This document shows positions 25,366-37,590 of a stretch of DNA of 64,000 bases, piece after piece. Under the pieces are notes generated by a model that was not told the origin of the DNA, ran no database searches, and saw only the letters and a program-made list of their open reading frames with translations. Origin of the DNA: Adiantum capillus-veneris (lineage: Eukaryota; Streptophyta; Polypodiopsida; Polypodiales; Pteridaceae); assembly GCA_014529385.2 (NCBI GenBank), contig CM043961.1, positions 15,728,478-15,792,477 on the forward strand, in the 5' to 3' direction. The position numbers and the translations under genes were made by a program. The stretch's first letter is position 1. Each line of letters starts with the position of its first letter.

Positions 25366-27733
25366 TGATGGCCGTTTTTTGGCTCTCTGTAATTGCCATA
25401 GTGAGTTATCCCCCCCTATCAAATCACTCAAACACTGTGGTTACCCTCACCCTTTCACTGTATATAGGTGCGTGTGAGTTAGGGGACTTTTCCCATATCT
25501 CCTTACTGAAATAAAAAACCCTCAATTAGCTAGGCATTGGGCTAGTTGAGCCAAAAAAATAAAAAAATAAAAAAATATAAGTATATTATGGCCCATACGT
25601 ATGTAAATATTTCTTTGTATATAGGGCCTAAATAAAAGATTTTTTCATAATTATTTTGGTATTTATTTAAATATTTCTACCTAGGTGTGTGTTATTTATG
25701 CTCTGTACATTGCCTCACCATTACCACAATTTTTCTTACCATTTTTCATACTCTTTATTCCATATAGAAATATTTTCATGTAAGCTTCTCTTATATTTGG
25801 TGTAACTCCACCCCAACAAAAATCCAAAAAAACTAGTTTTATTTTTTTCACTATTGTGATTTTTCCCTTCCTACATCTATTTTGTTTTTTTTTCTAAAAA
25901 ATTAGAACACCAAAAATATTTATCTTTTTATGGTAGCCTCATAATGAGAGGGATTTCTTTTGACCCCTTTATATTTTTTCCACTTATATTATTTATATTT
26001 GACATGTACATATTTTTTAGACCCCTCAATATTTGATTTTCTTAGTTGTACTATTCACTTATATCATGATCTCAACAATATCTTCAATTATAGACCTACC
26101 AAATAAGGTCAAGGGTAGGTGGCATGCATACATGCACTATGGAGGGCTCACTCTTGGAGGTATTCAAAAGAATCATCCAAAGAAGGACCCCACAAAGACC
26201 TTGTGCAGTGGAAAAAAACGGTCGGTTTTGCTGAATTTTTAAAGTTCACTTGCTCTCCGAATTTGAAAAGGTGATACAAACAAAAGTTGTAGCTCGTGGG
26301 CTGAACTTTTGCCTCAAATTTTTTCATATTTTTTTGAGCTACGAGCTGTGAGCTATGATTTTATTAGTGGACCCCAGTTTTCCCATGCTATGCAACCACA
26401 CTCTCTCTTCCACTTTATCATTTTCCTCTTTCACACACACTTCTCCACTCATCATCCCCACCTCTCTCACCACTCCTCTCTGCACCCTACTCACCTTCTC
26501 CTCAACCTTGAAGAATAAGAGAAACCATGGTGAACTCATACCTCCCACACACAATTTCATTCCAAAATTGACCACCTAGTCTCATTTTTCCTCCTCCAAA
26601 TTACCCATATCTATAAAAAAAACCACAAAATTCAGCCTCTTCTCTTAAAAGACAGCATCATGGTGGTTGATTACTCGGCTTCAATTACCTTGTCTCTCAA
26701 GGAAGGTCAAGAGTGGAGAAAAAATGTACCGTCAAAGCTAGTGGACCGTCAACAAGCGTCAAAATTGGCCCTACTCAAGACACTTGGAGCATCAACCTTG
26801 TAAGAAATCCACCTTTTCTTACCTCTTAAGAGTTTTTCTTCCTTATTTGTATCCTACATGGATACTCCCATTGTAAATATCCAATTCCATTTGTAAATTA
26901 ATACTAACTATACTAACACTAACCCACTATGAAAAGTCCTATCACCTCCATTTCTCTCCTCTCTCTTTCCCCACCAACTTCTTGATAATTCCAAGCAAAA
27001 GAAATTAGATAAATTGCTGAAAATCTAACCCAACCATGGTTAGAGGAGTAACCCTAGCCTTCAAAATTGCTATAAAAGGAGGGTGTAGCTAGCACAAAAG
27101 GGGGAGCCATAAGCAAGAGCACTATGCTATAGCTTGAGAAGCCAAGCTCAACCTCTCTAGAAGGAGCTCTTGAGTGGAAGCTCATTGTCTTATACATGTG
27201 CATGTGTTGTAATAGGGGATTAGCAAGGGAACTCTATGCCATTGTAAGAGAGAGAGTGATCATTCAATTGAGAGTAGGAAATCTATCATTTCTCCTACTA
27301 GTGTAAGCCCAACATTTGCTGAATCAAGGAGGGTGGATTTGGACTATGCTTGGATACTTTGTCTCTCTTCCCACGTGAAGTAATGGACAACAATGATGTG
27401 TAAGTGTCTTGGTGTTTTTTTGTTAAGTTCTTGATAGCTTGTCTCTAGTGTTGTCATCAATTTAGCCATAAATCCCACATACTGTAAGAGCGCGACAGGG
27501 TGGAGAGGACTCCCCTGGCCTTAAGACAGTGAGTGGGGTGGCTTTTCTTGTGATGTGTTGTGGTGTAATTTACTCAAGCTATGATGAACAAATACTAATA
27601 TCACTTTGATTGGTCATGACAGATTTGTAAGAAGGTATTAGTGCAACAAACACCCCCTCCCCCTTCTCTCTCTTTCTTACATATATAATTGTGTTTGCTT
27701 GATCATTGCCGATACGTTTCAAAGCAGCCCGAG

Positions 27734-27811
<78 letters not shown>

Positions 27812-27985
27812 ACGCGTCCTAGTTCGCATCCAAAACTAGGTGGTGCCCCAAATTTGTGTAGGGTTAGGTTGCGGGTTTGTGTGTGTGTTTGTTATTTTTT
27901 TCCAACCCCAACCCATTGAGCAGCACGGGAGCCTTGAAGGGTGTCTAGAGGTTGCTCTTCTTGTTGCCCGCCCCGGACCGCCTCA
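25366..27985. mobile_element. 2.6-kb coding-free TG...CA insert, probable solo LTR
   Basis: It lies exactly between two continuous parts of copia B'. It starts TGATGGCC and ends CGCCTCA, with ATAG on both sides (25362-25365 and 27986-27989; a 5-bp match would have one mismatch). It has no long coding frame. A TATA-type CTATAAAAGGAGG lies at about 27069, and a (CT)n tract of about 74 bases at 27736-27810. Known LTR ends (TG/CA), target duplication and promoter suggest a solo LTR of a family with very long LTRs. The family was not recognised, and a non-autonomous element remains possible. Confidence 0.55.
27736..27810. repeat. (CT)n microsatellite in the 2.6-kb insert
   Basis: About 37 CT units near the right end of the probable solo LTR. 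Confidence 0.95.
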
Positions 27986-29317
27986 ATAGCAATATCTCTA
28001 TGTAACTTTTATGACACAAGGCAATACCACCATCGCACTGCTTAAATTGTATACCCAAGTAATGATGCAACATCCCCAAATCATGCATCTTAAAAGTAGA
28101 ATTCAAATCAGCCTTAAATTCAACAATATGTCTCTCATTTGGTCCAGTGATCAGCAAATCATCCACGTAGAGAACCACAATGAGAAGTACATCACCCTCA
28201 TGCTTTACATACAATGTATTTTCTGTTGGACTGTTACGAAAGCCTCGTTTGACCAAATGAGTGTCAACCTTCTCATACCAAGCACGAGGAGATTACTTCA
28301 ATCCATACAAGGTTTGTTACATTTGCACACTTTATCCTCTTGTCTTTTCTTGACAAAACCGCGAGGCTACGTTACATAAACTTCCTCAAATATGTCACCG
28401 TTCAAGAAAGCAGTAACAATGTGTGATTGATGTACATCCCAACCAAAATGAGCTGCCAATGCACATAGAAAACACACAGTAGTCATACAACAAGTGGGAG
28501 CAAAAGTCTCTTCATAATCTATGCCTTTTTTATGTGCATGTAATGGAATTGGCCTATTAACTTGAGAGTATCGGAACTTTTGAGAAATTATTTTGTGAGC
28601 ATAGCGGTTGAACATAATTGAAGTTAGCAACATAAACATACCATTTAGGTAACTTGGCATGAACAATAATTTTGCAAGAGAGAGAATTTAGAGAACATGA
28701 CAACTTGAGGACCGGATTTATGTGGAGCCGGTCCCCCCTCCAATAGGCATTTGTATTATGATTTCTCCCATCAAGAGAGACTTGCTACAATACAATCTTT
28801 GTGTTCCTTGTGACCTAGCTGATGCAATGAAGATGGAAAGCTTCATTCATCACGAGCATAACATAAAATTTGAGGAAAGCATTAACTATCCCAAGCCTCA
28901 CTCCCAAGACCTCAAACACCTTCGAAGGTGGAGAGAGCTAGCAGGGAATGAGGGTAGGGAAGAGGAAGAAGAAACATTTCATAGGAGAAAGAATTAGTTC
29001 CTCACTTATCATCACTCTTCTTGCTAGCATACATAATAGCATAGTAATGAAGACAGAGAAGATGTCAAGCTCAAGCATTGAAGCATGGCTCTTGGTTGGA
29101 TTTGCATTCTATAGCCAAGAGTGTTGGTGTAGGCTCTCAACCTCTCTACTTGCTTGGAGAAGGAGAGGGATCTCTTGCACTTTGCACTTCACACAATGAG
29201 AGTGTGTGTGAGTGTGTGTGGGAGAGTATACCCCCCCTTGTAGCTCATGCTTGAAGCTCATTGGACCCCTCCAGTCCTAGCCAATCATAAGCAGGAGTCA
29301 TACCAAGCAACAAGGGT

Positions 29318-30339
29318 TGTAATGGAATTTGCCTATTATTTGAGAGTAGCGGAATTTAATGAGAGTACTTTCAAGAAATGATTTTGTGAGCATAGCGGGT
29401 TGACATAATTGAAGATAGCAACATAATCATAGCAATTAGTTAACTTGGCATAGACAATACTTTTGCAAGAGAGAGAATTTAGAGAACATGACAACAATTG
29501 AGGACCGGATTTATGTGGAGCCGGTCCCCCCTCCAATAGGCATTTGTATTATGATTTCTCCCATAAAGAGAGACTTGTTACAATACATTCTTTGTGTTCC
29601 TTGTGACCTGGGTGAAGCAATGAAGATGGAAAGCTTCATGCATCACCATCATAGCATAACCTAAACTTGAAGAAAGCTTTAACTATACCAAGCCTCAGTC
29701 CCAAGACCTCAAACACCTTCGAAGGTGGAGAGAGCTAGCAGGGAATGAGGGTAGGGAAGAGGAAGAAGAAGCATTTCATACGAGAAAGAGCTAGTTCCTC
29801 ACTTATCATAACTCTTGTGCTAGCATACATAATAGCATGGTAATGAAGAAGAAATAGATGGCAAGCTCAAGCATTGAAGCATGGATCTTGGATGGATTTG
29901 CACTCCATAGCCAAGAGTGTTGGTGTAGGCTCTCAGCCTCTACTTGCTTGGAGAAAGAGAGGGAGCTCTTGCACTTTGCATAGTACACAACGAGAGTGTT
30001 TGTGAGTGTGTGTGGGTGAGTATACCCCCTAAGCACCCCCCTAGCTTGCTTGGGTCGACCCCCCCTTGTAGCTCATGCTTGAAGCTCATTGGACCCCTCC
30101 AGGCCTAGCCAATCACAAGCAGGAGCCCATTACAAGCAACAGGGATAGCCTTGGGACAAGTGTCCCCCTTTCCCCTTTGAGAGAGAGGACTTGATAAATG
30201 CAAAATCAATTAATTAAATATCCTTTATTATCATTGGACCCCTTGGGTGGCCAACCAATAGGTTTCAGGCACACCATGAGGGCAACATGAGGAGGAACTT
30301 GACAAGTGTCCTTGCTGCCTCTTCAAGCTGGGGCTTCCC

Positions 30340-30394
<55 letters not shown>

Positions 30395-30983
30395 CTCTCT
30401 CATCCCCCCCCCTTGTAGGCTCCCCCCCTCCTTGTAGGGATCTTTTTGACTTTGGATGAGCAAGCCCCTTAGTCATCAAGCATGACTAAGCACTTGAAGT
30501 AGGGGGTGTTCCCACAAGCATCTCAGTCAAGCTTCTCAAGGCACCTCAAGCACCTTAATCATGCACCAAGTCAAGCACCTCAAGCATGGAGCCAGTCAAG
30601 CACCTCAAGCATCTTAATCAAGCACCTCAAGCATGACAAGCACCTCAAGTAGGACAAGCACCTCAAGCACGACAAGCACCTCGAGTTTGGGCCGGGTTCC
30701 CACCTCAAGCTCAGCCCTAGCTTACCTAAGGTCAAAGGACTTTTACACACATTATTGGAGGTCTTCAATGAAGCTAACCCTAAGGTCTTATGCTCCATTG
30801 GTTAGCCTTGCTCTTGATAGACCATCTGCCATTTGGGCCCCTTTACTATTGGCCCCGTGTTGAGATAGATCTATAAGCACATATCTATATCTTAACACTT
30901 GTTCCCGTTTATTCTCCCACATTAAGTGATCAATTTAATATGAGAAAATCATTTGGGTTGGTTAAATATTAGATTTTATGACA
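29318..30983. mobile_element. Inner solo LTR of the gypsy A family
   Basis: A full 1.67-kb LTR, TGTAATGGAATTTGCC...TTAGATTTTATGACA, with the perfect 5-bp duplication AGGGT (29313-29317 and 30984-30988). It contains a (TG)26 run at 30341-30393 and an array of short 'CAAGCACCTCAAG' motifs at about 30530-30700, which also occurs in the outer copy. Confidence 0.88.
30341..30393. repeat. (TG)n microsatellite
   Basis: An uninterrupted TG run of about 26 units inside the inner solo LTR. The outer LTR has only a short degenerate TG tract at the equivalent place (about 31197-31215), so the long run is specific to the inner copy. Confidence 0.95.
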
Positions 30984-33815
30984 AGGGTAGCCTTGGGACA
31001 AGTGTCCCCATTTCCCCTTTGAGAGAGAGAGAGGACTTGATAAATGCAAAATCAATTAATTAAATCTCCTAAATTATCACTGGACCCCTTGGGTGGCCAA
31101 CCAATAGGCTTTAGGCACACCATGAGGGCAACATGAGGAGGAACTTGACAAGTGTTCCTTTTGCTTTCTTTGTACCAAGCATGCCTTGTGTGAGCGAGTG
31201 TGTCTGTGTGTGTGTTCTCTCTCATCCCCCCTCTTGTAGGGCTCGCCCCCTCCTTGTAGGGATTGATGATTGACTTTTTGACACCTCAAGCCTCTCAACC
31301 TTGGGCCCGGTTCCCACCACAAGCTTGGCCCATAAGCCCCTCAAGCTTGGGTCAAGTTCCCACCTCAAGTACAACCCTAGCATCTCAAGCATGACAAGCA
31401 CCTCAAGCATCTCAGTCATCAAGCACCTCAAGCACCTCAGTCATCAAGCACCTCAAGCACCTTAGCCATCAAGCACGTCAAGCACCTCAAGCACCTTAAG
31501 CTTGGGCCGGGTTCCCACCTCAAGCTCCGCCCTAGCTTATCTAAGGTCAAAGGACTTTTACACTAACTATTGGAGGTTTTAAATAAAGCTAATCCTAAGG
31601 TCGTTATGCTCCATTGGTTAGCCTTGGTCTTTGATAGACCATCTCTCATTTGGGCCCCTTTACCATTGGCCCCGTGTTGAGATAGATCTATAAGCACATG
31701 TCTATATCTTAACCCTTGGTCCCGTTTATTCTCCCACATTAAATGATCAGTTTAATATGAGAAAATCATTTTGGTTGGTTAGACATTAGATTTTATGATA
31801 GTGCATAACCCTTTGCAACAAGTCGAGCCTTATAGAGATCAATCTCACCATTCGGCTTGCGTTTTAACTTGTAAATCCACTTCGTACCAATGGCCTTTTT
31901 GTCATGAGGCAAATCGCATAAATTCCATGTGTCATTTTCTATAAGTGCATCATATTCTGATTGCATGGCAGCCATCTAACTTTTTGAATTTTGTGCTTCA
32001 TCAAAAGACGAGAGTTCCTCAACATCATGTAAGCTAGACACAACCAAAGCATAACAATCTGATGCATAAGATGCATGGCGAGAGCCTAAACGAGTGTGAC
32101 TAGACAAAGGTGCATCCAATTTACTGTCATGCATTGTATGCACCAGCCATTTTGGCATACCTCTAGCCTGCTCATTTTCAGTCCTTTCCTCATCAAGTCA
32201 TCATGTACATCTGCATCAGTAATAGGCTGATTCATAACATTTTTAGAAACCCCCATAGGCTGTACATTTTCCTCATTAGAATTTACATTCGAACTTCCAC
32301 CAATGAAAAGAGGAAACAAAGTGTCATAAATGTCTTGTGAGCTTACATTATTGTCTCTAGTACATGACAGCAAGGGCTGAACAAAGTCTTTCACAAACAC
32401 AACATCTCGTGAAACGAGAATACGCTTCGTTTGTGGATGATACAACCTGTAACCTTTGCTTTCAACACTATGACCAACAAAATACATTTGACATCCTTAT
32501 CATCCAAATTTTTTGCACTGTGTTTGCGGCACCACAGGATATGCCAAATAGCCAAAAACATGCATGTGCTCAATAGAAGGCTTTCTATCATGCCATGCTC
32601 CATATGGAGTCATAGACTGCAAAGCTTTCATGGGACACATGTTTACTACATAAGTGGCACACATGATGGCATCAAGCCAAAACGAATGCGGCAAAGCTTG
32701 ACTTTTTACCATACATCGTGCCATTTCCGTAAGTGACCTGTTTTTCCTCTCAGCAACACCATTTTGGTGAGGCGTATAAGGTATTGTACATTGGTGTTTT
32801 ATCCCACGACTAGCCAAAAATGCATTAAATTCATGAGACATATACTCTCCCCCTCGATCGGAACAGAGGGTGCCCATAGTACATTTTGAGACATTTTCAG
32901 CCATATCCAGAAATTTTTTTGAAGCACATAAACACTTATGACTTCACCTTAAGCGGATAAACCCGTGCATGCCTGGAGTAATCATCAATAAAAGTCATGA
33001 AGTAAAGGTAATTTCCCAAAGACGGAGTTTGTATGGGCCCACAAGCATCATTATGCACAAGCTACAACCTACATGTGGCCTTAACTAAACCATCCTTTGG
33101 AAAGAATGTTGCATCTTACCCAAAATACAGCAAATTCAAATGACCAAAACATGCATACCAAAGTTTTGCATCTGAAATAGCCTTTGAATCCACAACTGAA
33201 TTTGCAAAATTATGCCCACACTTGTCATACAAAGTGAGCTTATACAGCCCATGGTGTAAAATGCCAAATACAACAATTTCATCACCAAAACTGAGATCAT
33301 GTAATGTACATCTGTCATCCACAAATTTGACTACAAGACCAAGTCTAGCAAGTGCAGATACAGCCAAAAGATTCTTCTTGATCCCAAGTACATAAAGTGC
33401 ATCAACAAGTGTGAAAGAACTGCCATTTGTAGTAGTAAGCACAATCTTTCCAACTCCTTGAACTGGATAAAAGGTATTATTGGCACAAGTGACTGAATTC
33501 CCATGAGGGACAGACTCAAGAGAGGTGAACAAATCACGATGTGAGGTAATGTGCTTTGTAGCACCACTGTCAAAATACCACACATGTGAATCTGCAGCAA
33601 CTAACATGCATGCATCATGGACAGTAGGATTATAAGTGCACTCCGCATTAAAAGCCCATTCTACATCAAGATCAACATCAACATCACAGTCTCCTTTCAC
33701 AGAAGACTCAACAATAGCTGCATTTGTAGTGGAACCAACATTAGTAGTGGAACCAACATCTTTCTTCTTAGCCTCTTTGGCCTTCAACTTAGGAGGTTTA
33801 TCCACTCCCAATACC

Positions 33816-34161
33816 AATCAAAGCATAAAGAGATGTGTGAGGAGTGGAGATTTCTTGAGACATGAGATGTTGCACTAGAGCAGTTCCATAGGATTAGGAA
33901 CTGGTGGGCAAGAGAAAAAGCAATAGACATAAACATACCAAAGCTAGACAATTGATTGAGGCAGTTGCATTTTGGGGTCAATCACTAGGGACATATGACG
34001 GTCAAGGATGGGGAGCCCATAATGAATGTGCTTGTTCCAAGGACCAACCTCTCTAAGAGAAAACATGCAAGATGGATGGTTAGGGAGAGATACAAGCAAT
34101 AAATTAGTTTTTATGATGCATGTGTCACCAATCTATTTAATTCTTATCTTCAATGTGCTTG
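33816..34161. other. Spacer, nothing recognised
   Basis: Sequence after the truncated gag of copia B'. No repeat or coding signal was identified. Confidence 0.5.
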
Positions 34162-35124
34162 TCACCTAGCTTTTTTGGAGGGTAAATATAGTGGCAGGGG
34201 ACCAACACTAGAAATTTTGGTTGATAGAGCCATGTCAAGGATGCATACTACACCATCACTAGCAGCCATCTCCAGGGAAATGGGTGATGCTATCATGGGT
34301 ACTCCAATGGTTAACAACAGAGTTAATTTCAAGGGTGAGAAGAGGACATTGTGTGCTAAGAGATCATTGATGGATATGGACACAAGCACCTGCAACCACA
34401 AACCTGAGTAGGATAGGCACAATCAAATGTAGCATAGGAGCAAACATGTATTGAATTATTACAAGATCTAGAGCAAAAAAATTCATGATACAAAGTGGGA
34501 AATTTGCAGGATACCAACATCAAGTAGGGTGGAGTGTAACCATTGGGTATCTTGTAAAACCTGTGGGTCAAGGCAGAGATTGAGAGACCCAGCTCCGTGT
34601 TTTTGCAGCGATTGCCAATTATCATTTTGGCAGAAGGATAAGTTTTGCTACTTTTGCAACACAGATGTGAGGCATACATGGAGGATGGTCACAAGCATCG
34701 TACACCCACCAGAGAGCACTCCACGTGTCTGGCCTATTGCAAAGGGCACTAACCTCATTATTCAGGAAAATTGTACACGTGTGAAGGTAGGATTCAAAAT
34801 CAGAGTGCCAATGGATTCATTGTTGTCCAGAGAAGTGCAACAAAGGGAGCCCCATGCCAACAAAGATGAATTAAAAAATTATCCTTATTGACCAGGGGTA
34901 TCAAAGGCTGTCTATGCTCAAATTTATGCAACATTAGATATGCCATAAAAACTGAGTGGGAGCCACGTTGGAATGGAAGGAGAGAAAGAGATTTTTACCA
35001 TAGAGTTGCTGGCAGGTCACAACAGAGCCCTTACATCAAGCATAGAAGTTACAATATAGAAAATCTCCCCTTGTTTGTGCAACAATTTTCAAGGCAGATT
35101 GACAAAGAAGGCATCCTTTCTTAG
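34162..35124 (+). CDS. Coding-like fragments of unknown function, one cysteine-rich
   Basis: Three neighbouring plus-strand open stretches (34175-34411, 34502-34891 and 34888-35124) look more protein-like than chance. The middle one has closely spaced cysteine pairs (CKTC, CFCSDC, CYFC) within about 35 residues, like a zinc ribbon or RING-type cluster, and follows an acceptor-like ATTTGCAG at about 34500. The last has 'RDFYHRVAGRSQQSPYIKH'. They may be exons of one decayed gene. I do not recognise the family, and overlapping minus-strand frames are also open, so this is tentative. Confidence 0.3.
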
Positions 35125-37439
35125 TTACAGGCACTTTTATCTTGTGTATTTGATTGTACTTGAGTAGGACATCAACAAAAACATGTATATCCATCAAGCA
35201 TGGATTCCCAAGGCCATTCTTCAAGATATCCCGACAAAGTCACTTAGAATCCAACCAAATCAGCTCTAAGGGCTATAGCTCAGGTCATTTGTCTAGCTCC
35301 TTCATGGAATGGTAGCAAAGATAGTCGAACCATGATCGGTAAATCACTACAGTTACACAATTCCTGTTATTGTTGCCTAAACAATGCCCCTTTTGTAACC
35401 CACTTGTGAATTTTTTTCGTAAAAGAGTACTATCATACATGAATGTTTATAGCAGTGTTAAAGTTTCTTTTTAAAGAATGTAGTATGCTTGTTCATGATG
35501 TTCTCTACGGAGCCAGTATTGTTCACATAATTTTAAAACACTAAATGCATGGGGCTTAGTTTTAGTACAATGCGGGTGTCTCAAGCTACGCCTTCACATA
35601 TAAGGTAAGAACTATGTGACGGTACTTTTCTTACAAAGAATAGTTGAGTAGAGCTCCTGGTGTCATGGAGAGCCGCACTTGTTTTTCCTGCTCCACTACC
35701 TGTTGGTTCAACGAAAGAGCCGGGTGACAAACGGATCCTCTTGGGCTTTCCCATCAATGCAGCAAACTAAAGTGATAGTTTGTGGACTTCATCAACATTG
35801 GAAAAGAATCACAAGACTGCATTGGAGTGCTCTTCATAAAGGTTGTAGCATAGCTCGCAACAAATGGTGTCGTTGTTGGGAAATGGATTCAATGCTTGTG
35901 TAATGAGTAGCAAATTGATGGAGTACCCATTGTTTAGTGGATTTAGGCTTCGTTAATTGTAGAGAAATGTATTAGATTAGGTCAAATATTTGGTGTTTGT
36001 AAATTAATTTTTGTGATTTCTGTACTATTGTAATTTGCAAAAAAAACAATCCACGAGACTGTCAAAACCCCCAGAAAATTTGTCGAATCACTTAGTTTTA
36101 GTATAGGGGGAATATAGATAGCAAAATTAGATGGTACGGATAACCTGTGTGTCCATTAGATTAGTGTGTAATAGATTTGGGTAGTGGTGAGAGATTGAAC
36201 TCAAATTCGACACGACGAGGAAACATGCAAGTACGAAATCAGCCCAAAAACACCCAAAAATGCATGATTCTATGATAAAAACTTGATAGAAAATGTCACG
36301 TACTCCTCCTACATTACACAACTAAAAAATATGGAGCTATATGGAAGTGCTCCACAACTAAAAAAATCCGATCAAATTTTATGTATAGTTCTGGGAGATA
36401 CCAAAAGAAAGGAAACTCATTTTTAACTAACAGCAAACAGACAAATTCTAACAAAATTCAGCAGCATCTCGGCTATATAACTGCTAATTTTAGGATATCA
36501 TTTAAATTTAATAATCGTTAATATCTTCCAAATGAATATTCACTTATGTCTACTAAGGTAGGCTGTGCTAAGAGAGATGAGGTGGCCAACTAGAAACATG
36601 TATTTCCTCGATGCTTTCTATACTGAATTTTCACAATACATTCCCACGATCAAAGAGTAATAAATGTACTCCCCATCGTAAGTCCAAATGTAAAGGTGGC
36701 CAAAAGGTCTCCGCATTGAAAAAAATGCATCCATTTCGGACAAGTTGGTCTCTATGCAGATCTACGTCTAAATATCCTAACCGTCAGAAAGCCACCCGTA
36801 ATCGGGTCCACCCATCCAAATAGAAAGCATCGTCAGGGCTCTCTTTGTCCCACTTTTCACACACTCAGATTTAGTATTAATACGCATATTTATAGACAAT
36901 GCATATCGTTTTTCCTTCTTTTATATCCGAATTAGATACTCATTTCTTTTTCATTCGTATTTTACTACAATCAGGTACACTGATAGCATGCATATGAATA
37001 ACATTAATGAATGTTGTTAAAATTAATCAACAGTCTCATTAGATAATTATTTTATAAAACGCATGGAAAGAAAATAATAAAACTCACAACAATAAAAAAT
37101 TGAAAAATAGGTTTCTTGACTAATTAAGTTATTTAATTCAATACTCAATCAATTTACAAGTCTCATCACTAAAGATGAAAGGAGCCGTTAAAAGAATGAG
37201 AGAAAATTATTCATGTGGAGCTACATCCGGAATACTTGTATTTCACTCCATTTTTCTTGGTGTTCAATATCATGTTAGTCCCCTTTTGATCAATAGTGGA
37301 TTAGATAGAAGTGGATGGTCGGGCTATCGACTACCTCCCTATCGCATCTCGCACATATAAAAATAGGGGTTTTGAGAGTTGGTCATCGATGAAAAAACAC
37401 ACCTCCTGCCTACTACTCGCAACATACTCGTTCATCGCT
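35125..37439. other. AT-rich spacer, nothing recognised
   Basis: Only short open frames, none resembling a known family. No LTR ends or long repeats were noticed. Confidence 0.55.
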
Positions 37440-37590
37440 TATTTTATTCATTAACTCCCGGATGCTCTATGAGATTCCCACAAGTGCATGATTCTCTAGC
37501 CAAGTAAAAGGGTAGCATGAACTCGAACCCCCGCCAGGTCAATGAATAACCTCCAACTGCTCCCGTAGCCAACCGAGCAAGCACATTGAG
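37440..37590 (-). mobile_element. tRNA-derived SINE-like unit
   Basis: On the minus strand a pol III type A box (TTGCTCGGTTGG, about 37572-37583) is followed about 45 bases later by a B box (GGGTTCGAGTTC, 37519-37530), the spacing of a tRNA-derived promoter. The 3' part runs through 'GAATCATGCACTTGTGGG' to an A-rich 'AATAAAATAAG'. It does not fold as an intact tRNA by eye. Target duplications were not established. Confidence 0.45.

Larger units (their letters stand above)
28539..31800. mobile_element. Outer solo LTR of the gypsy A family, holding a second solo LTR
   Basis: It starts TGTAATGGAATTGGCC and ends TTAGATTTTATGATA, with the perfect 5-bp duplication GTGCA on each side (28534-28538 and 31801-31805). 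It inserted into the RT region of copia B'. Its two halves (28539-29317 and 30984-31800) are separated by a younger copy of the same LTR. No internal gypsy sequence remains, so recombination between LTRs probably removed it. The LTR type matches 13089-13395. Confidence 0.85.
24315..33815 (-). mobile_element. Ty1/copia element B' (same family as B), split by two later insertions
   Basis: Three minus-strand stretches belong to one old copy: 24315-25365 (right LTR, RNase H), 27986-28538 (RT) and 31801-33815 (RT start, integrase, protease 'WYFDSGATKHIT', gag tail). Each piece resumes where the previous one stops relative to copia B, and target duplications of the intruding elements sit at the joins. 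The gag start and left LTR are absent. It is broken in several further places and is older than the elements inside it. Confidence 0.88.

Noticed and set aside
26800-27478. A separate LTR from TGTAAGAAATCC to AAATCCCACA
   Set aside because: No second copy or primer-binding site was found, and the segment lies inside the better supported TG...CA insert 25366-27985.
30231-30479. Minus-strand frame with a His-Thr repeat
   Set aside because: It is the (TG)n run in the inner solo LTR read on the other strand.
30530-31510. CRISPR-like spaced repeats (CAAGCACCTCAAG motifs)
   Set aside because: Units are irregular, adjoin one another without unique spacers, and lie inside plant LTRs. This is a degenerate minisatellite.
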